Shown: positions 44,468 through 53,929, counted from the stretch's first letter. The stretch: 64,000 bases of DNA from an uncultured Ruminococcus sp. (GCA_944388405.1 CALXIQ010000038.1:1-64000), one strand, 5' to 3'. A program made the numbers and translations. The notes: generated by a model from the letters alone, not told the origin.

Positions 44468-45511
44468 ATGATATTTATTATAATCGGACAGTTAACGGCT
44501 TTGGCGCTATCGATGACAATGTCTGTTACATCGCTGGTGTCATTGCCGCAAGTTGATACGGCTGTCGATTGCTCGGCGAAGATTTTTACGACTGTAGCCT
44601 TGGTTTCAAGCAACAAGCTTTCCACGCCGCAGATTGAGATGAAAACTACATACGGAGATAAAATTGAAATTTTGCTGAACAACGCTTCGTCATATGAAGC
44701 CGGCACGGTGTTTCAAATCTTTGTAAGTGACAACCTCAGCAAAATAGTAGGGCTGTCACAGCTTGAAGCGGACGACAATATGATTTGTCTTTACCACAAT
44801 GGAAAATACTTTAAACCCTCTACACTTTACAGCATTAAGGTAAAGGCGCTGTGTCTGGGTGAGGAATCGGATTTTTCCGATACGGTTAAAGCCGAAACCA
44901 AATCAGAAACCTATTACTGCATAGACTCGGGAACACAGCTTTATGAGGCGCAAAATAAGAAGATGGTAAAGTCATATGAGACAACCGAGCGTCAGTCGGT
45001 AGTGTGCCAGCTTTCAAACGCCAAAGGCACTCTTGTTTCAAGCCTTTCCGCCGATGTATACAGCGCAACATACATTAAAATCACCGAGGGCGATTACGCA
45101 GGCAAATACGTCAAGCTGGACGGCGGCGAAAATGTATATCGCATTTCAGAAAGTGAGGCAAAGCGTCGCATCGTCAGCGACTATGGCGCAAGCATGGACG
45201 GCGGCAGATATGTTTGGGGCGGTACAAGTTTTAAAGCTACCGACTGCTCGGGTCTTACAATGCAGTCTTATGCGCAGATAGGAATGAACATATCCCACAG
45301 CGTAAGAACCCAGGCAACACTGGGAACGGCGGTAAGCCTTGATAACATGAAGCCCGGCGACATTCTGGTGCTCAACAACTACAGCCATGTTGCAATGTAT
45401 ATCGGCAACGGTCAGATGGTTCATGCAATGAACTCATACGACGGCATTCAGATACAATCTTTATCCTATCTCCAGTATTACACCGTGAATACGGTAAGAA
45501 GGCTTATCTGA
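44468..45511 (+). CDS. NlpC/P60-family cell-wall peptidase
   Basis: Secreted endopeptidase that cuts peptidoglycan stem peptides. The C-terminal ~120 residues carry the papain-like triad: Cys260 in ATDCSGLTMQ and His307 in YSHVAMYIGNG. The preceding region looks like a fibronectin-III-type domain (about residues 50-130) and a short SH3-like segment. The N-terminus is hydrophobic but has no Lys or Arg before it, which is unusual for a signal peptide. ATG 44468 abuts AAAGG, too close for normal initiation, so the true start may be another codon a few positions downstream. Single gene ending at a shared terminator. Confidence 0.83.
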   Translation: MIFIIIGQLTALALSMTMSVTSLVSLPQVDTAVDCSAKIFTTVALVSSNKLSTPQIEMKTTYGDKIEILLNNASSYEAGTVFQIFVSDNLSKIVGLSQLEADDNMICLYHNGKYFKPSTLYSIKVKALCLGEESDFSDTVKAETKSETYYCIDSGTQLYEAQNKKMVKSYETTERQSVVCQLSNAKGTLVSSLSADVYSATYIKITEGDYAGKYVKLDGGENVYRISESEAKRRIVSDYGASMDGGRYVWGGTSFKATDCSGLTMQSYAQIGMNISHSVRTQATLGTAVSLDNMKPGDILVLNNYSHVAMYIGNGQMVHAMNSYDGIQIQSLSYLQYYTVNTVRRLI

Positions 45512-45540
45512 GTGACACTAAAGCTTGAAGATAAACAATT

Positions 45541-45580
45541 AAACCCCGATAAGAATCTGAAAATTCTTATCGGGGTTTTA
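45541..45580. terminator. Bidirectional terminator
   Basis: AAACCCCGATAAGAAT (45541-45556) pairs with ATTCTTATCGGGGTTT across a 6-base loop, between the convergent NlpC/P60 and LTA-synthase-like genes. Confidence 0.9.
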
Positions 45581-45623
45581 TACTGCGCCTTGTATGCACA
45601 GAGTAAATTTTTATTCGGTGCGA

Positions 45624-47888
45624 CTATGCGGCAAACAGTCTGTCGCGGTCTTCCTCCGACGGTGGCGCGAATATTGAGAATTCGTCCTCGTTCAGATCGG
45701 TAGAATCTCCTATGCCATCGCCGAAGCCCTCTTCGGTTTTATTTATCATATCATAATAAATAATCGCATTTGAAATATTAATCATTTCCTCGGCATAGCT
45801 TGATCGCTCGGCAATATAATTTTCATCAACTACGTTGTCATTGGTACGCATTTCAGCAGCTGCCTGATTGTAATCTTCATTGGCAGTGGTTTTGTACTGA
45901 CCGTGTACTTCCTCCGAATATATGGGACTTGGGGTATCCTTATAAATCTGATTGCAGGAAGCGTATTTTGCCACGTTATCATAGCCGGTTATATCAAAAT
46001 ACATATCCTTCTGACTGTCGTAGTAAATAGTATCGGTTATGAAATTACCGTTAGGGAAAATAACTATGTTTTCCTCTCCCTCGTCGATAGAGAATATGTC
46101 ATGGCCAAGGGCGTATTTATTTTCAAAGCCCAGCATATTTCCCAATGTAGGCTGTACGTCGTACATTCCTATAACCTGAGTGATTTCCTTAGGCTCGTAG
46201 CCTCCGTCCTTAGACCAGATGATAAAGGGTACTTTTCTGTTGAGATTGTAATAGAAGTCGTCAACGGGAATATATCCCTCGTCATCCTCCGTCAGGGTGT
46301 CGTCGGTGAAGGGGTTGTAGTTGTAATAATACTCGTACTCTTCCTCCTTAATCTTGGCATCGTGGTCGCCATAGATAACGACTACGGTATCGTCAAGCAG
46401 ACCCTGCTCGTCAAGGTCAGACATAAGCTGACCTATCGCTTCGTCGGCATAGTGAACCGATTTGAAATAGCTTCCCAGCTTTGTTCCCTCAAGGAAGGGA
46501 GCTGAAACCTCCTCATAAAGACCGGTTTCTTCGTTGTATCTCTTGTATTTGAAATCCACCTCATAGTCGCTTACCCGCTCGATATCGGTAAAAGGTGTGT
46601 GATTGGTAAGCATTATAAGGGTGCCGTAATAATTCTCATGCTCTTCGGCTATTTCTTTGATTTTAGGCACAGCCTGACTGAAAAATGATTTGTCTGAAAG
46701 TCCCAGACCTATAGTTTCATCTATAATGAAATCGGTGGAATAGTTATAGAACTTATCATATCCCAGTGAGTTGTGAAGGTTTATTCTGTTCCAGTAAGAG
46801 CCGTTGTTGGCGTGCATACTGAAAGTATAGTAACCCATATCCCCCAGCATACTCTGGATTGTGGTGTATTCTCTGTCCCAGTAATTTATGGCGACCGTTC
46901 CGCTTGAAGCGGGCATCAGCGAAGAGGAAAAGGTAAACTCGCTGTCCGAGCTTGTTCCCACGCTTTCCTGTGCATAGAAGTTGGAAAAATATAGACCTTC
47001 ACGGGCAAGCTTATTCAAATTCGGAGTAAGCTCCTCGCCGTTTATATAAGTATCAAGAGTAAACTGCTGAATACTTTCCGCATGGATTACCAGTACGTTT
47101 TTGCCTTTGAAAATATCCGAATACTCGTTATCCTTTTCGGTCTCTTCCACCTCTTCCTTTTCATCATAAAAATCTTTGAACGCCTGTTCGCTTTCGTCAA
47201 AGCCCAGCAGCATATTAAGCTTTGCCTTTATGCTTGAAACCGTATCGCTTATCTGATAGGTATAAAGTCCAAAGGTTCCCAGTACGTACTCTCTGTTCCA
47301 CTGTTTTGCAAGACGGGAAATATCGGTGCCGGTAAGGGTTGTGGCGAAAATTCCCGCTACGCTTACCGAAACCGCAAGAGTTGTCAAAGCATATTTCTTG
47401 CCAAGCTTTTTTTCCTGAAGCTTAGTGAAATAATCAGGCTTCTTTTTGCGTATGTAAACATATTCTGCAATCAGCGCAATTATCGACCACAGGAAAATCA
47501 AATCTTTAGGTTCCATAATGTTTTCGGTAACAGCATCGATAACTCCCCCCAGCTGTGAAGCGGTTGAAAGCAGCGAAACCGAAATAAACGACTTGTAATT
47601 TGTATAATATATTGAGTTCCCCGCACACAGCAAGGCAAAAATGCAGGTCCATATCATATAGTATACAAACCGTCTTTTGGGCTTAAAGCAATAGGCAAAC
47701 AAGCCTATAAACAATACTGCGGCAATATCTGCCAGCAAAGGCTTGACCTGACTGTAATTGAACCTGACGGTAAACGCTCTCAGCAAAAACGCATTTATCA
47801 GCGACGACAGTACAAACGTCAGAAAAAGCACATTATTGCAGATATACGCTTTTATATAAGCCGGCGCCGCTTTAAAAACTTTTTTCAT
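45624..47888 (-). CDS. ltaS: LTA-synthase-family membrane sulfatase (polyglycerol-phosphate transferase)
   Basis: Transfers glycerol phosphate or a similar group to a lipid or glycan outside the membrane. About five N-terminal membrane helices (residues 15-190) are followed by an extracellular sulfatase domain: HAES with metal ligand Glu271, catalytic Thr312 in SVGTSSDSEF, and GDHDAKI near the C-terminus. 754 residues from ATG 47888, which follows AAGGAG. It is longer than S. aureus LtaS (about 646) because of a C-terminal acidic extension. The family also contains phosphoethanolamine and phosphoglycerol transferases, so the exact group is not certain. Confidence 0.85.
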   Translation of the reverse strand: MKKVFKAAPAYIKAYICNNVLFLTFVLSSLINAFLLRAFTVRFNYSQVKPLLADIAAVLFIGLFAYCFKPKRRFVYYMIWTCIFALLCAGNSIYYTNYKSFISVSLLSTASQLGGVIDAVTENIMEPKDLIFLWSIIALIAEYVYIRKKKPDYFTKLQEKKLGKKYALTTLAVSVSVAGIFATTLTGTDISRLAKQWNREYVLGTFGLYTYQISDTVSSIKAKLNMLLGFDESEQAFKDFYDEKEEVEETEKDNEYSDIFKGKNVLVIHAESIQQFTLDTYINGEELTPNLNKLAREGLYFSNFYAQESVGTSSDSEFTFSSSLMPASSGTVAINYWDREYTTIQSMLGDMGYYTFSMHANNGSYWNRINLHNSLGYDKFYNYSTDFIIDETIGLGLSDKSFFSQAVPKIKEIAEEHENYYGTLIMLTNHTPFTDIERVSDYEVDFKYKRYNEETGLYEEVSAPFLEGTKLGSYFKSVHYADEAIGQLMSDLDEQGLLDDTVVVIYGDHDAKIKEEEYEYYYNYNPFTDDTLTEDDEGYIPVDDFYYNLNRKVPFIIWSKDGGYEPKEITQVIGMYDVQPTLGNMLGFENKYALGHDIFSIDEGEENIVIFPNGNFITDTIYYDSQKDMYFDITGYDNVAKYASCNQIYKDTPSPIYSEEVHGQYKTTANEDYNQAAAEMRTNDNVVDENYIAERSSYAEEMINISNAIIYYDMINKTEEGFGDGIGDSTDLNEDEFSIFAPPSEEDRDRLFAA

Positions 47889-48121
47889 TTTATTCTCCTT
47901 TTCCGTGCAGGACATTCATCGGTATGCTTAGTTGTCAGAAAGTGATGAAAGTGGCTTTCTCATGTCCTGTGCAGTTTTAATACAGCGAATAAATATTGTT
48001 TGTTTAACGCTGACCATAAAGATAATTGTAAAGCTTTTTTTACAAAAAGTCAAGTAAATATATGTATATTAATTCATTGTCGGCAGCAATCAAGCTTTTA
48101 ATATATTTTTTCACCACATCT

Positions 48122-48150
48122 ATTTTACTGTCAATTTTCTGTAATGTCAA
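48122..48150 (-). promoter_or_regulatory. Putative LTA-synthase promoter
   Basis: Minus strand TTGACA (48145-48150) and TAAAAT (48122-48127), 17-base spacing, implying a 5' leader of about 225 bases. Confidence 0.55.
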
Positions 48151-48323
48151 CACAACAGACGAAATTTTCAGCCGCTTTTCACAATTCATCATAAATTTAA
48201 GCCTTTTACAGATATCTGTAACAAAACATGGCAGACCTTTTACTAAAAAACTTCAATAAAAATTATTGTACAAATCATTGAAAATTAATAGTCTTTGTTT
48301 ACAGCTTTTGTTTAAAACCACAG

Positions 48324-48430
48324 CAACCCCGCTTTGCTTGGGTTGACATAAATATAGTTTTTCAACTATCGGGTATAAAATTTATACAAAACAGCGGAGC
48401 TTGCAGGCTTCTGTTGCCTAAAGCGGTATT
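48324..48430. other. Hairpin-rich intergenic segment
   Basis: Between the divergent promoters of the LTA-synthase-like and HAD genes. CAACCC (48324-48329) pairs with GGGTTG (48340-48345); ATAGT and ACTAT form a second stem at about 48354-48369; AGGC and GCCT form a third at about 48405-48419. It lies outside both predicted leaders. No recognised riboswitch was identified. Confidence 0.35.
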
Positions 48431-48449
48431 TTGTGGTCATAATTTACAT

Positions 48450-48478
48450 TTGATTTTTTTCAAGAAATAATATATAAT
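48450..48478 (+). promoter_or_regulatory. Putative promoter of the Cof-type HAD gene
   Basis: TTGATT at 48450-48455 and TATAAT at 48473-48478, 17-base spacing. Confidence 0.6.
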
Positions 48479-48528
48479 ATTTTTGAATTACAGTCAATAT
48501 GAACGGCGCCGAAAGGAATTGAAATACT

Positions 48529-49311
48529 ATGATAAAGCTTATCGCAACCGACATTGACGGAACTCTGGTAAACGATGAAAAGCTGTTTCCGCCTGATTTT
48601 AAAGACGTCATAGACATCCTTGAACAAAAAAGAATCGCCTTTGCCGTTTCCAGCGGCAGAAGTTATGCCGCTCTTATAGACCAGTTTAATTTTATTGCAG
48701 ATAAGATATGCTTTATCTGCGACAACGGCTCTTATATTGTGGATAAAGGCAAGGTGGTAAGCCGTTCGGTTATTCCCATGAAGGCGGTAAATGAAATAAT
48801 AAAAGTATGCATGGAAAACGACCTGCGTCCCCTTTTGTGCGGCGAAAACGGCACATATTACAGCTCCGAAAACCTTGAATATGAAAAAGAGGTAGCAAAG
48901 TATTATAACAATACGGTGTATCTTGACAGCCTGTACGACTGCAACGACAATATATTTAAAATTGCAATTTTTGGCAAAAACGGAATAGAGGATAAAGGAC
49001 TTCCGCTGCTGCAAAGCCGCTTCGGCGACAGCTTGACTGTATGTCTGTCGGGGTATTATTGGGTAGATGTAATGAATCCCGGCATCAACAAGGGCAGGGG
49101 AATACAAATTCTGCAAAACAAGCTGGGTGTGTCCTACGAAGAAACCATGGCGTTCGGAGATTATCTCAACGACATTGAAATGCTTGAGCAGGCATATTAC
49201 AGCTTTGCAATGGAAAACGCTCATCCTCTGGTAAAGAAAACCGCCAACTTCTTAACTGGCTCAAACAACGATTTTTCCGTTACAAAGGAAATAATGCGGC
49301 TGATAAAATAA
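48529..49311 (+). CDS. Cof-type HAD-IIB sugar phosphatase
   Basis: Cytosolic phosphatase of the Cof/YidA group with broad sugar-phosphate or cofactor specificity. Motif I is ATDIDGTLV with nucleophilic Asp and the following acid/base Asp, motif II is VSSGRSY, and the C-terminal motif MAFGDYLNDIEML supplies the magnesium-binding acids. The C2 cap occupies about residues 85-190. 260 residues. ATG 48529 follows GAAAGGA. Single gene between its own promoter and a terminator. Confidence 0.87.
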   Translation: MIKLIATDIDGTLVNDEKLFPPDFKDVIDILEQKRIAFAVSSGRSYAALIDQFNFIADKICFICDNGSYIVDKGKVVSRSVIPMKAVNEIIKVCMENDLRPLLCGENGTYYSSENLEYEKEVAKYYNNTVYLDSLYDCNDNIFKIAIFGKNGIEDKGLPLLQSRFGDSLTVCLSGYYWVDVMNPGINKGRGIQILQNKLGVSYEETMAFGDYLNDIEMLEQAYYSFAMENAHPLVKKTANFLTGSNNDFSVTKEIMRLIK

Positions 49312-49349
49312 CAGCAAGTATTTTCTCACAATATCATATAAATAAACGA

Positions 49350-49420
49350 AGGGCGGTCAAGCCTGTTTCTGCGGAATGTTCATCGCAGTTACAAGCTTTG
49401 ACCGCTCGTTTTGCTTTTTA
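49350..49420. terminator. Bidirectional terminator between the HAD gene and the polyamine operon
   Basis: GGGCGGTCAAGC (from 49351) pairs with GCTTTGACCGCTC (ending about 49409) over a structured loop containing a second stem (CTGCGG with CGCAG). Confidence 0.75.
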
Positions 49421-49432
49421 GGTTAATATGCT

Positions 49433-50563
49433 TTACAGCCTTGATTTAAAGTCCTCATATCCGAAGCTTTTCACAAGCTTAAGCTTGCCGTCTGCACTAT
49501 TCAGATAAATTGACGGAAGCGGCATACCGTTAAAGGTGTTGTTCTTAACCATGGAGTATATCGCCATGTCGCAGAACACCAGCCTGTCACCCTCGGTCAG
49601 GGGCTTGTCAAAGGAATAATCGCCTATTATATCTCCCGCCAGGCAGGTCGGACCGCCGAAACGGTAGGTGTATTCCTTTTCTCCCGCTTCACCCGAGCCG
49701 ATTACATTGGGACGGTAGGGCATCTCCAGAACGTCAGGCATATGACAGGCGGCGGAGGTGTCAAGGATAGCATAATCCATGCCGTTTTTGCCCACATCAA
49801 GCACCTGTGATACCAGATAGCCTGCGTTAAGCGCCACCGCCTCCCCCGGCTCAAGGTATACCTGAACGTTGTATTTTTCCGCAATGTACTTTATGCACTC
49901 CTCCAGCAGAGGAATATTATAATCCTTGCGGGTAATATGATGACCGCCGCCGAAGTTTACCCATTTCATGTTGTAGAGATATTTGCCGAAACGCTCTTCA
50001 AAATAAGGCAGGGTTCTTTTCAGGGTTTCTGCGCCCTGCTCGCACATCGTGTGAAAATGCAGTCCGTCGATGCCGTCAAGCTTTGATTCGTCAAACTGCT
50101 CCGCCGTTACGCCCAATCGGGAATTAACGGCGCAGGGATTGTATATCTCGGTTTCTATTTCCGAATACTCGGGATTTACCCGTATTCCGCATGATATGTT
50201 TCTGCCGCAGTTTTTTACCGTTTCTTTGTACTTGTCCCACTGGCGGAAGCTGTTGAATACAATATGGTCGGCAATCGTTACAAGCTCAGCAATTTCCTCT
50301 TCAGTATAAGCTGGAGAAAAAACATGAACCTCTTTTCCGAAATTCTCCCGTCCTAGTTTCGCTTCGAAAAGTCCGCTAGCAGTAGTACCGTTAAGATACT
50401 GGGAGAGCAGTGGGTATACCGAATACATGGAAAACGCCTTCTGGGCAAGGAGAATCTTGCACCCTGTCCTTTTTATAACGCCCTTTAATATTTCAAGATT
50501 GTCAATAAGTTTCTTCTCATCCACCACATAGCATGGGGTTTTTACTGCATTTATATCAAACAT
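49433..50563 (-). CDS. nspC: Carboxynorspermidine/carboxyspermidine decarboxylase
   Basis: PLP enzyme of the alanine-racemase fold that decarboxylates carboxyspermidine to spermidine (or carboxynorspermidine to norspermidine). PLP lysine in ILLAQKAFSMYSV near residue 43, the HFHTMCEQ motif, GGGHHITRKDY, LEPGEAVALNAGY and CHMPDVLEMPYRP are all characteristic. About 376 residues. ATG 50563 follows AGAGG and is preferred to the GTG two codons upstream. Last gene of the polyamine operon, working with the dehydrogenase two genes upstream. Confidence 0.94.
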   Translation of the reverse strand: MFDINAVKTPCYVVDEKKLIDNLEILKGVIKRTGCKILLAQKAFSMYSVYPLLSQYLNGTTASGLFEAKLGRENFGKEVHVFSPAYTEEEIAELVTIADHIVFNSFRQWDKYKETVKNCGRNISCGIRVNPEYSEIETEIYNPCAVNSRLGVTAEQFDESKLDGIDGLHFHTMCEQGAETLKRTLPYFEERFGKYLYNMKWVNFGGGHHITRKDYNIPLLEECIKYIAEKYNVQVYLEPGEAVALNAGYLVSQVLDVGKNGMDYAILDTSAACHMPDVLEMPYRPNVIGSGEAGEKEYTYRFGGPTCLAGDIIGDYSFDKPLTEGDRLVFCDMAIYSMVKNNTFNGMPLPSIYLNSADGKLKLVKSFGYEDFKSRL

Positions 50564-50619
50564 AGACACCTCTGTATAATTTGTAAGCTTAGAATAATCG
50601 CCGGGGTTTAACGCCTTTT

Positions 50620-50853
50620 TTAGTCAATGACAAATCTCTTTCTGCCCTTTTTGTTACGGGGATACTCACGGATTCGCAGAATGTTGTTTGTGTTCACAAT
50701 GCTTTCCGTTCTATCGCTTTGCTCGATTCTCAGCCAGCCGTCGCCTACTTCAATGACGGTACATTCTATAACAGTGCCGAATATTCCGCCGTTGCAAAAA
50801 TAGATTAGGCATTCCTGTCCCACAAATTTCCCTAACGCTTCTTCAATCTTCAT
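50620..50853 (-). CDS. Small conserved-looking protein in the polyamine operon
   Basis: 77 residues, not recognised with confidence. A pattern of short beta strands (CLIYFCNGGIFGTVIECTVIEVGDGWLRI, then NNILRIREYP) and a basic tail (RNKKGRKRF) recalls small Sm-like or SH3-like barrels that bind nucleic acid or proteins. It has a clear ribosome site (AAAGGAAG) and sits between the dehydrogenase and nspC, 25 bases after the former and 56 before the latter. Membership in the operon is well supported; any role in polyamine sensing is speculation. Confidence 0.75.
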   Translation of the reverse strand: MKIEEALGKFVGQECLIYFCNGGIFGTVIECTVIEVGDGWLRIEQSDRTESIVNTNNILRIREYPRNKKGRKRFVID

Positions 50854-50878
50854 GGAGACACTTCCTTTTGCGTCACGC

Positions 50879-52081
50879 TCAGTCTACAAGGACAGGGTCG
50901 AAATTTTCGATCCAGGGCAGACCCCACTTGTTAAGGGCGTCCATAAACGGATCGGGGTCAAATTCCTCAACGTTGAACACTCCCGGCTTTTTCCACTTTC
51001 CGGTGAGCACCATCATAGCGCCAATCATAGCAGGCACGCCTGTGGTGTAGGAAATTGCCTGCGAGCCCACTTCCTTATAGCATTCCTGATGGTCGCACAC
51101 GTTGTAAACGTAGTAATTGCGGGGCTTACCGTCCTTTGTGCCCTGGAATATACAGCCGATATTTGTCTTTCCTACAGTTCTGGGGCCAAGGCTTGCAGGG
51201 TCGGGGAGCACAGCCTTTAAAAATTGCAGGGGGACAATCTTTTTGCCCTCAAAGTCAATGGGCTCAATGGAAGTCATACCCACATCCTCAAGGCATTTAA
51301 GGTGAGTGAGATAGCTTTGCCCGAAGGTCATAAAGAAGCGTATTCTCTTGACGCCTTTGATGTTAATCGCAAGAGATTCCAGCTCTTCATGATGAAGCAG
51401 ATACATATCCTTTTCGCCCACCTGGTCGAAGTTGTACACCCGCTTTATTTCCATAGGCTCGGTTTCAACCCACTTGCCGTCCTGAATGTATGAGCCTTTA
51501 GCCGACACCTCGCGGATATTTATCTCAGGATTGAAGTTGGTAGCAAAGGGATAACCGTGGTCGCCGCCGTTGCAGTCGAGAATGTCGATATAATCTATCT
51601 GGTCGAAATAATGCTTCTGAGCGTAGGCGCAGAAAACTCCCGTTACGCCGGGGTCAAAGCCGCAACCCAGCACTGCGGTGATTCCTGCCTTTTCAAAGCG
51701 GTCTCTGTACGCCCACTGCCATGAATATTCAAACTTAGCTGTGTCTTCCGGCTCGTAGTTGGCGGTATCAAGATAATCCACCTTGCATTCAAGGCAGGCG
51801 TCCATTATATGCAGATCCTGATAGGGCAGAGCAACGTTTATTACAATATCCGGCTTGTATTCTTTTATCAGAGCCACAAGCTGGGGAACATTGTCAGCGT
51901 CCACCTGAGCGGTGGTGATATTGGTGGAGGTTTTGTCCTGAAGCTCCTCCTTGAATTTGTCGCACTTGGATTTAGTACGGCTTGCAATGCAGATGTCGGT
52001 AAAAACCTGGCTGTTTTGACAGCATTTGTGGATAACAACTCCCGCAACTCCGCCTGCTCCTATAATTAACGCTCTTGACAT
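50879..52081 (-). CDS. Carboxynorspermidine/carboxyspermidine synthase (saccharopine-dehydrogenase-like)
   Basis: NADPH-dependent enzyme that condenses a diamine with aspartate semialdehyde: putrescine gives carboxyspermidine. N-terminal Rossmann motif IIGAGGVAGVVIHKC, then DYLDTANYEPED, GCGFDPGVTGVFCAYA and NCNGGDHGYPF-like segments typical of the LYS9-related family. 400 residues. ATG 52081 follows AAAGGAAG. The adjacent nspC identifies it as the polyamine enzyme; lysine-pathway saccharopine dehydrogenase is the alternative reading. A gap of 142 bases to speB has no strong terminator. Confidence 0.9.
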   Translation of the reverse strand: MSRALIIGAGGVAGVVIHKCCQNSQVFTDICIASRTKSKCDKFKEELQDKTSTNITTAQVDADNVPQLVALIKEYKPDIVINVALPYQDLHIMDACLECKVDYLDTANYEPEDTAKFEYSWQWAYRDRFEKAGITAVLGCGFDPGVTGVFCAYAQKHYFDQIDYIDILDCNGGDHGYPFATNFNPEINIREVSAKGSYIQDGKWVETEPMEIKRVYNFDQVGEKDMYLLHHEELESLAINIKGVKRIRFFMTFGQSYLTHLKCLEDVGMTSIEPIDFEGKKIVPLQFLKAVLPDPASLGPRTVGKTNIGCIFQGTKDGKPRNYYVYNVCDHQECYKEVGSQAISYTTGVPAMIGAMMVLTGKWKKPGVFNVEEFDPDPFMDALNKWGLPWIENFDPVLVD

Positions 52082-52223
52082 TTTAAATCAACTTCCTTTC
52101 TGAAATATGATTCAGGCAAGATGTCCTCACCACAAATAAGGCGAAGCCATCAAGACTTTTGTATAATTTTTCGGCAGTTTAAAGACGCCGATCGTATTGT
52201 TTTTATTAGCTTAGCTACTGCTT

Positions 52224-53072
52224 TCAGCGGTAAAAGCTGAGCAGGATCTCACGCAAAAGCTTGCAGGCAAGGGCAGTGGAACGCCCCGTCTGGTCGTAAA
52301 CCGGGGAAAGCTCGTTTATGTCAAAGCCCACGATGTTGAGTTTTGAAACCTCACTGACTGCGCCTAAAAGCTGTGTAAAGCTTACTCCTCCCGCTTCTGG
52401 TGTACCCGTTCCGGGAAATTCCGACGGATCGAGAACATCCAGATCCAGTGTGAAATAAACGGGGTTCTGTCCTATTTTTTGTACAGCTTTACTCAGTCCA
52501 TCAAAATTGAACTTGTTCATAAAGGTGTGCTTTTGTGCAAATACAAATTCCTCTCTGTCGCCGCTGCGAATTCCGAACTGAAAGATTTTATTATCCCCCA
52601 CAATATCGTGACATCTGCGCAGCACGCAGGCATGGGACTGTTTTACCCCCAGATAATCGTCACGCAGATCGGCATGAGCGTCAAAATGCACAATGTGGAG
52701 ATTATCATACTTCCCAGCCACGGCTCTTACCGCACCCAGCGTTACAAGATGCTCGCCGCCTATCATGCAGGGGATTTTTCCGTCTGCAAGAATAGTAGCG
52801 GTTCTTTCCTCAATGTCCGCCAAAGCTCTGCCTGGATCACCGAAAGGAAGCTCCAGATCACCGCTGTCAAACACCTTTATGTCAAGCAGATCCTTGTCCT
52901 GATAGGGGGAATAGGTTTCAATTCCAAAGCTTTCGTTTCTCATAGCTGATGATGCGAACCGTGTTCCCGGTCTGAAAGAAGTGGTGCTGTCGTAGGGAGC
53001 GCCGAAGATAACTATCCTCGCGTCCTCATACTCGCAGTCGCAGCCTATAAAAGTATGAACGTTTTTATTCAT
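52224..53072 (-). CDS. speB: Agmatinase
   Basis: Binuclear manganese ureohydrolase giving putrescine and urea from agmatine. Metal motifs are GGEHLVTLG, HFDAHADLRDD and DLDVLDPSEFPGTGTPEAGG. About 282 residues. ATG 53072 overlaps the speE stop codon region; a TTG two codons upstream is also possible. With speA upstream it completes the arginine-to-putrescine route. Because it is fused in order to speE, it might also act on aminopropylagmatine, a known alternative in some organisms. Confidence 0.93.
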   Translation of the reverse strand: MNKNVHTFIGCDCEYEDARIVIFGAPYDSTTSFRPGTRFASSAMRNESFGIETYSPYQDKDLLDIKVFDSGDLELPFGDPGRALADIEERTATILADGKIPCMIGGEHLVTLGAVRAVAGKYDNLHIVHFDAHADLRDDYLGVKQSHACVLRRCHDIVGDNKIFQFGIRSGDREEFVFAQKHTFMNKFNFDGLSKAVQKIGQNPVYFTLDLDVLDPSEFPGTGTPEAGGVSFTQLLGAVSEVSKLNIVGFDINELSPVYDQTGRSTALACKLLREILLSFYR

Positions 53073-53913
53073 CGGCAAGTACCTCTTTTACATAGTTTGG
53101 CAAAGCAAAGCAGCCCTTATGCAGCTCGGTGTTGTAATACCGGGTTTTTAAGCCCAGGCTTTCCCACTCCTTAGCCTTAAGGTCGTAAACGGGGTGCAGA
53201 TTCTTGGCGGCAAAACCAAAAAGCCAGTGCCCTGACGGGTAGGTAGGTATGTGTGACTGATAGACCATGCACACCGGAAAAGCGCTGCCTATTCTCTGGT
53301 GGGTTCTTTTTACCATGTCCACATAGCTGTCGTAGTAGGTGCTCTCATGCTGATTGATGAGAATGCCGCTGTCGGTCAGCGCTTTGAAGCAGTTGCCGTA
53401 AAATTCCTTGGTGAAAAGACCCTCTCCCGGTCCGAAGGGGTCGGTGGAATCCACTATGATAAGGTCGTATTCGCCGCTTTTGCGCCTTACGAATTTAAGC
53501 CCGTCCTCAATGTACAGATGAGCCCTGGGGTCGTCGAATTTGCAGGCAGTCTGAGGAAGATATTCCTTGCACACCTCAATTACCTGTCCGTCTATCTCCA
53601 CCATATCTATGTTTTCAATAGTATCATATCTTGTAAGCTCCCGGATTGTTCCGCCATCCCCGGCACCTATAACCAGCACGCTTTTTATCTGAGGATTTAC
53701 CGCCATAGGAACATGGGTGATCATTTCGTGATAAATATACTCGTCCTTTTCGGTAAGCATAATAAAGCCGTCCAGCACAAGCACTCTGCCGAACTCGTAG
53801 GTATCAAGAATATCTATCTGCTGATAATAGCTTTTTGCAGAGTACAGCTGTTTTTTTACCTTGATAGTAAAATTAACATCATCCGTATGCTTTTCGGTAA
53901 ACCATAACTCCAT
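53065..53913 (-). CDS. speE: Spermidine synthase (aminopropyltransferase)
   Basis: Transfers an aminopropyl group from decarboxylated AdoMet to an amine, normally putrescine. Rossmann methyltransferase-like fold with VLVIGAGDGGTIREL, VEIDGQVIEVC and IVDSTDPFGPGEGLF, the residues that bind decarboxylated AdoMet and the diamine. About 282 residues. ATG 53913 follows GAAAGGCGG and lies within the last codons of speA, so the genes are translationally linked. The acceptor (putrescine, agmatine or other) cannot be read by eye. Confidence 0.93.
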   Translation of the reverse strand: MELWFTEKHTDDVNFTIKVKKQLYSAKSYYQQIDILDTYEFGRVLVLDGFIMLTEKDEYIYHEMITHVPMAVNPQIKSVLVIGAGDGGTIRELTRYDTIENIDMVEIDGQVIEVCKEYLPQTACKFDDPRAHLYIEDGLKFVRRKSGEYDLIIVDSTDPFGPGEGLFTKEFYGNCFKALTDSGILINQHESTYYDSYVDMVKRTHQRIGSAFPVCMVYQSHIPTYPSGHWLFGFAAKNLHPVYDLKAKEWESLGLKTRYYNTELHKGCFALPNYVKEVLADE

Positions 53914-53929
53914 TTGATATTCCGCCTTT

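Noticed and set aside
48301..48440. Possible riboswitch (ydaO, cobalamin or glycine type) before the HAD gene
   Set aside because: The hairpins did not match any consensus I know, and the HAD promoter lies downstream of them.
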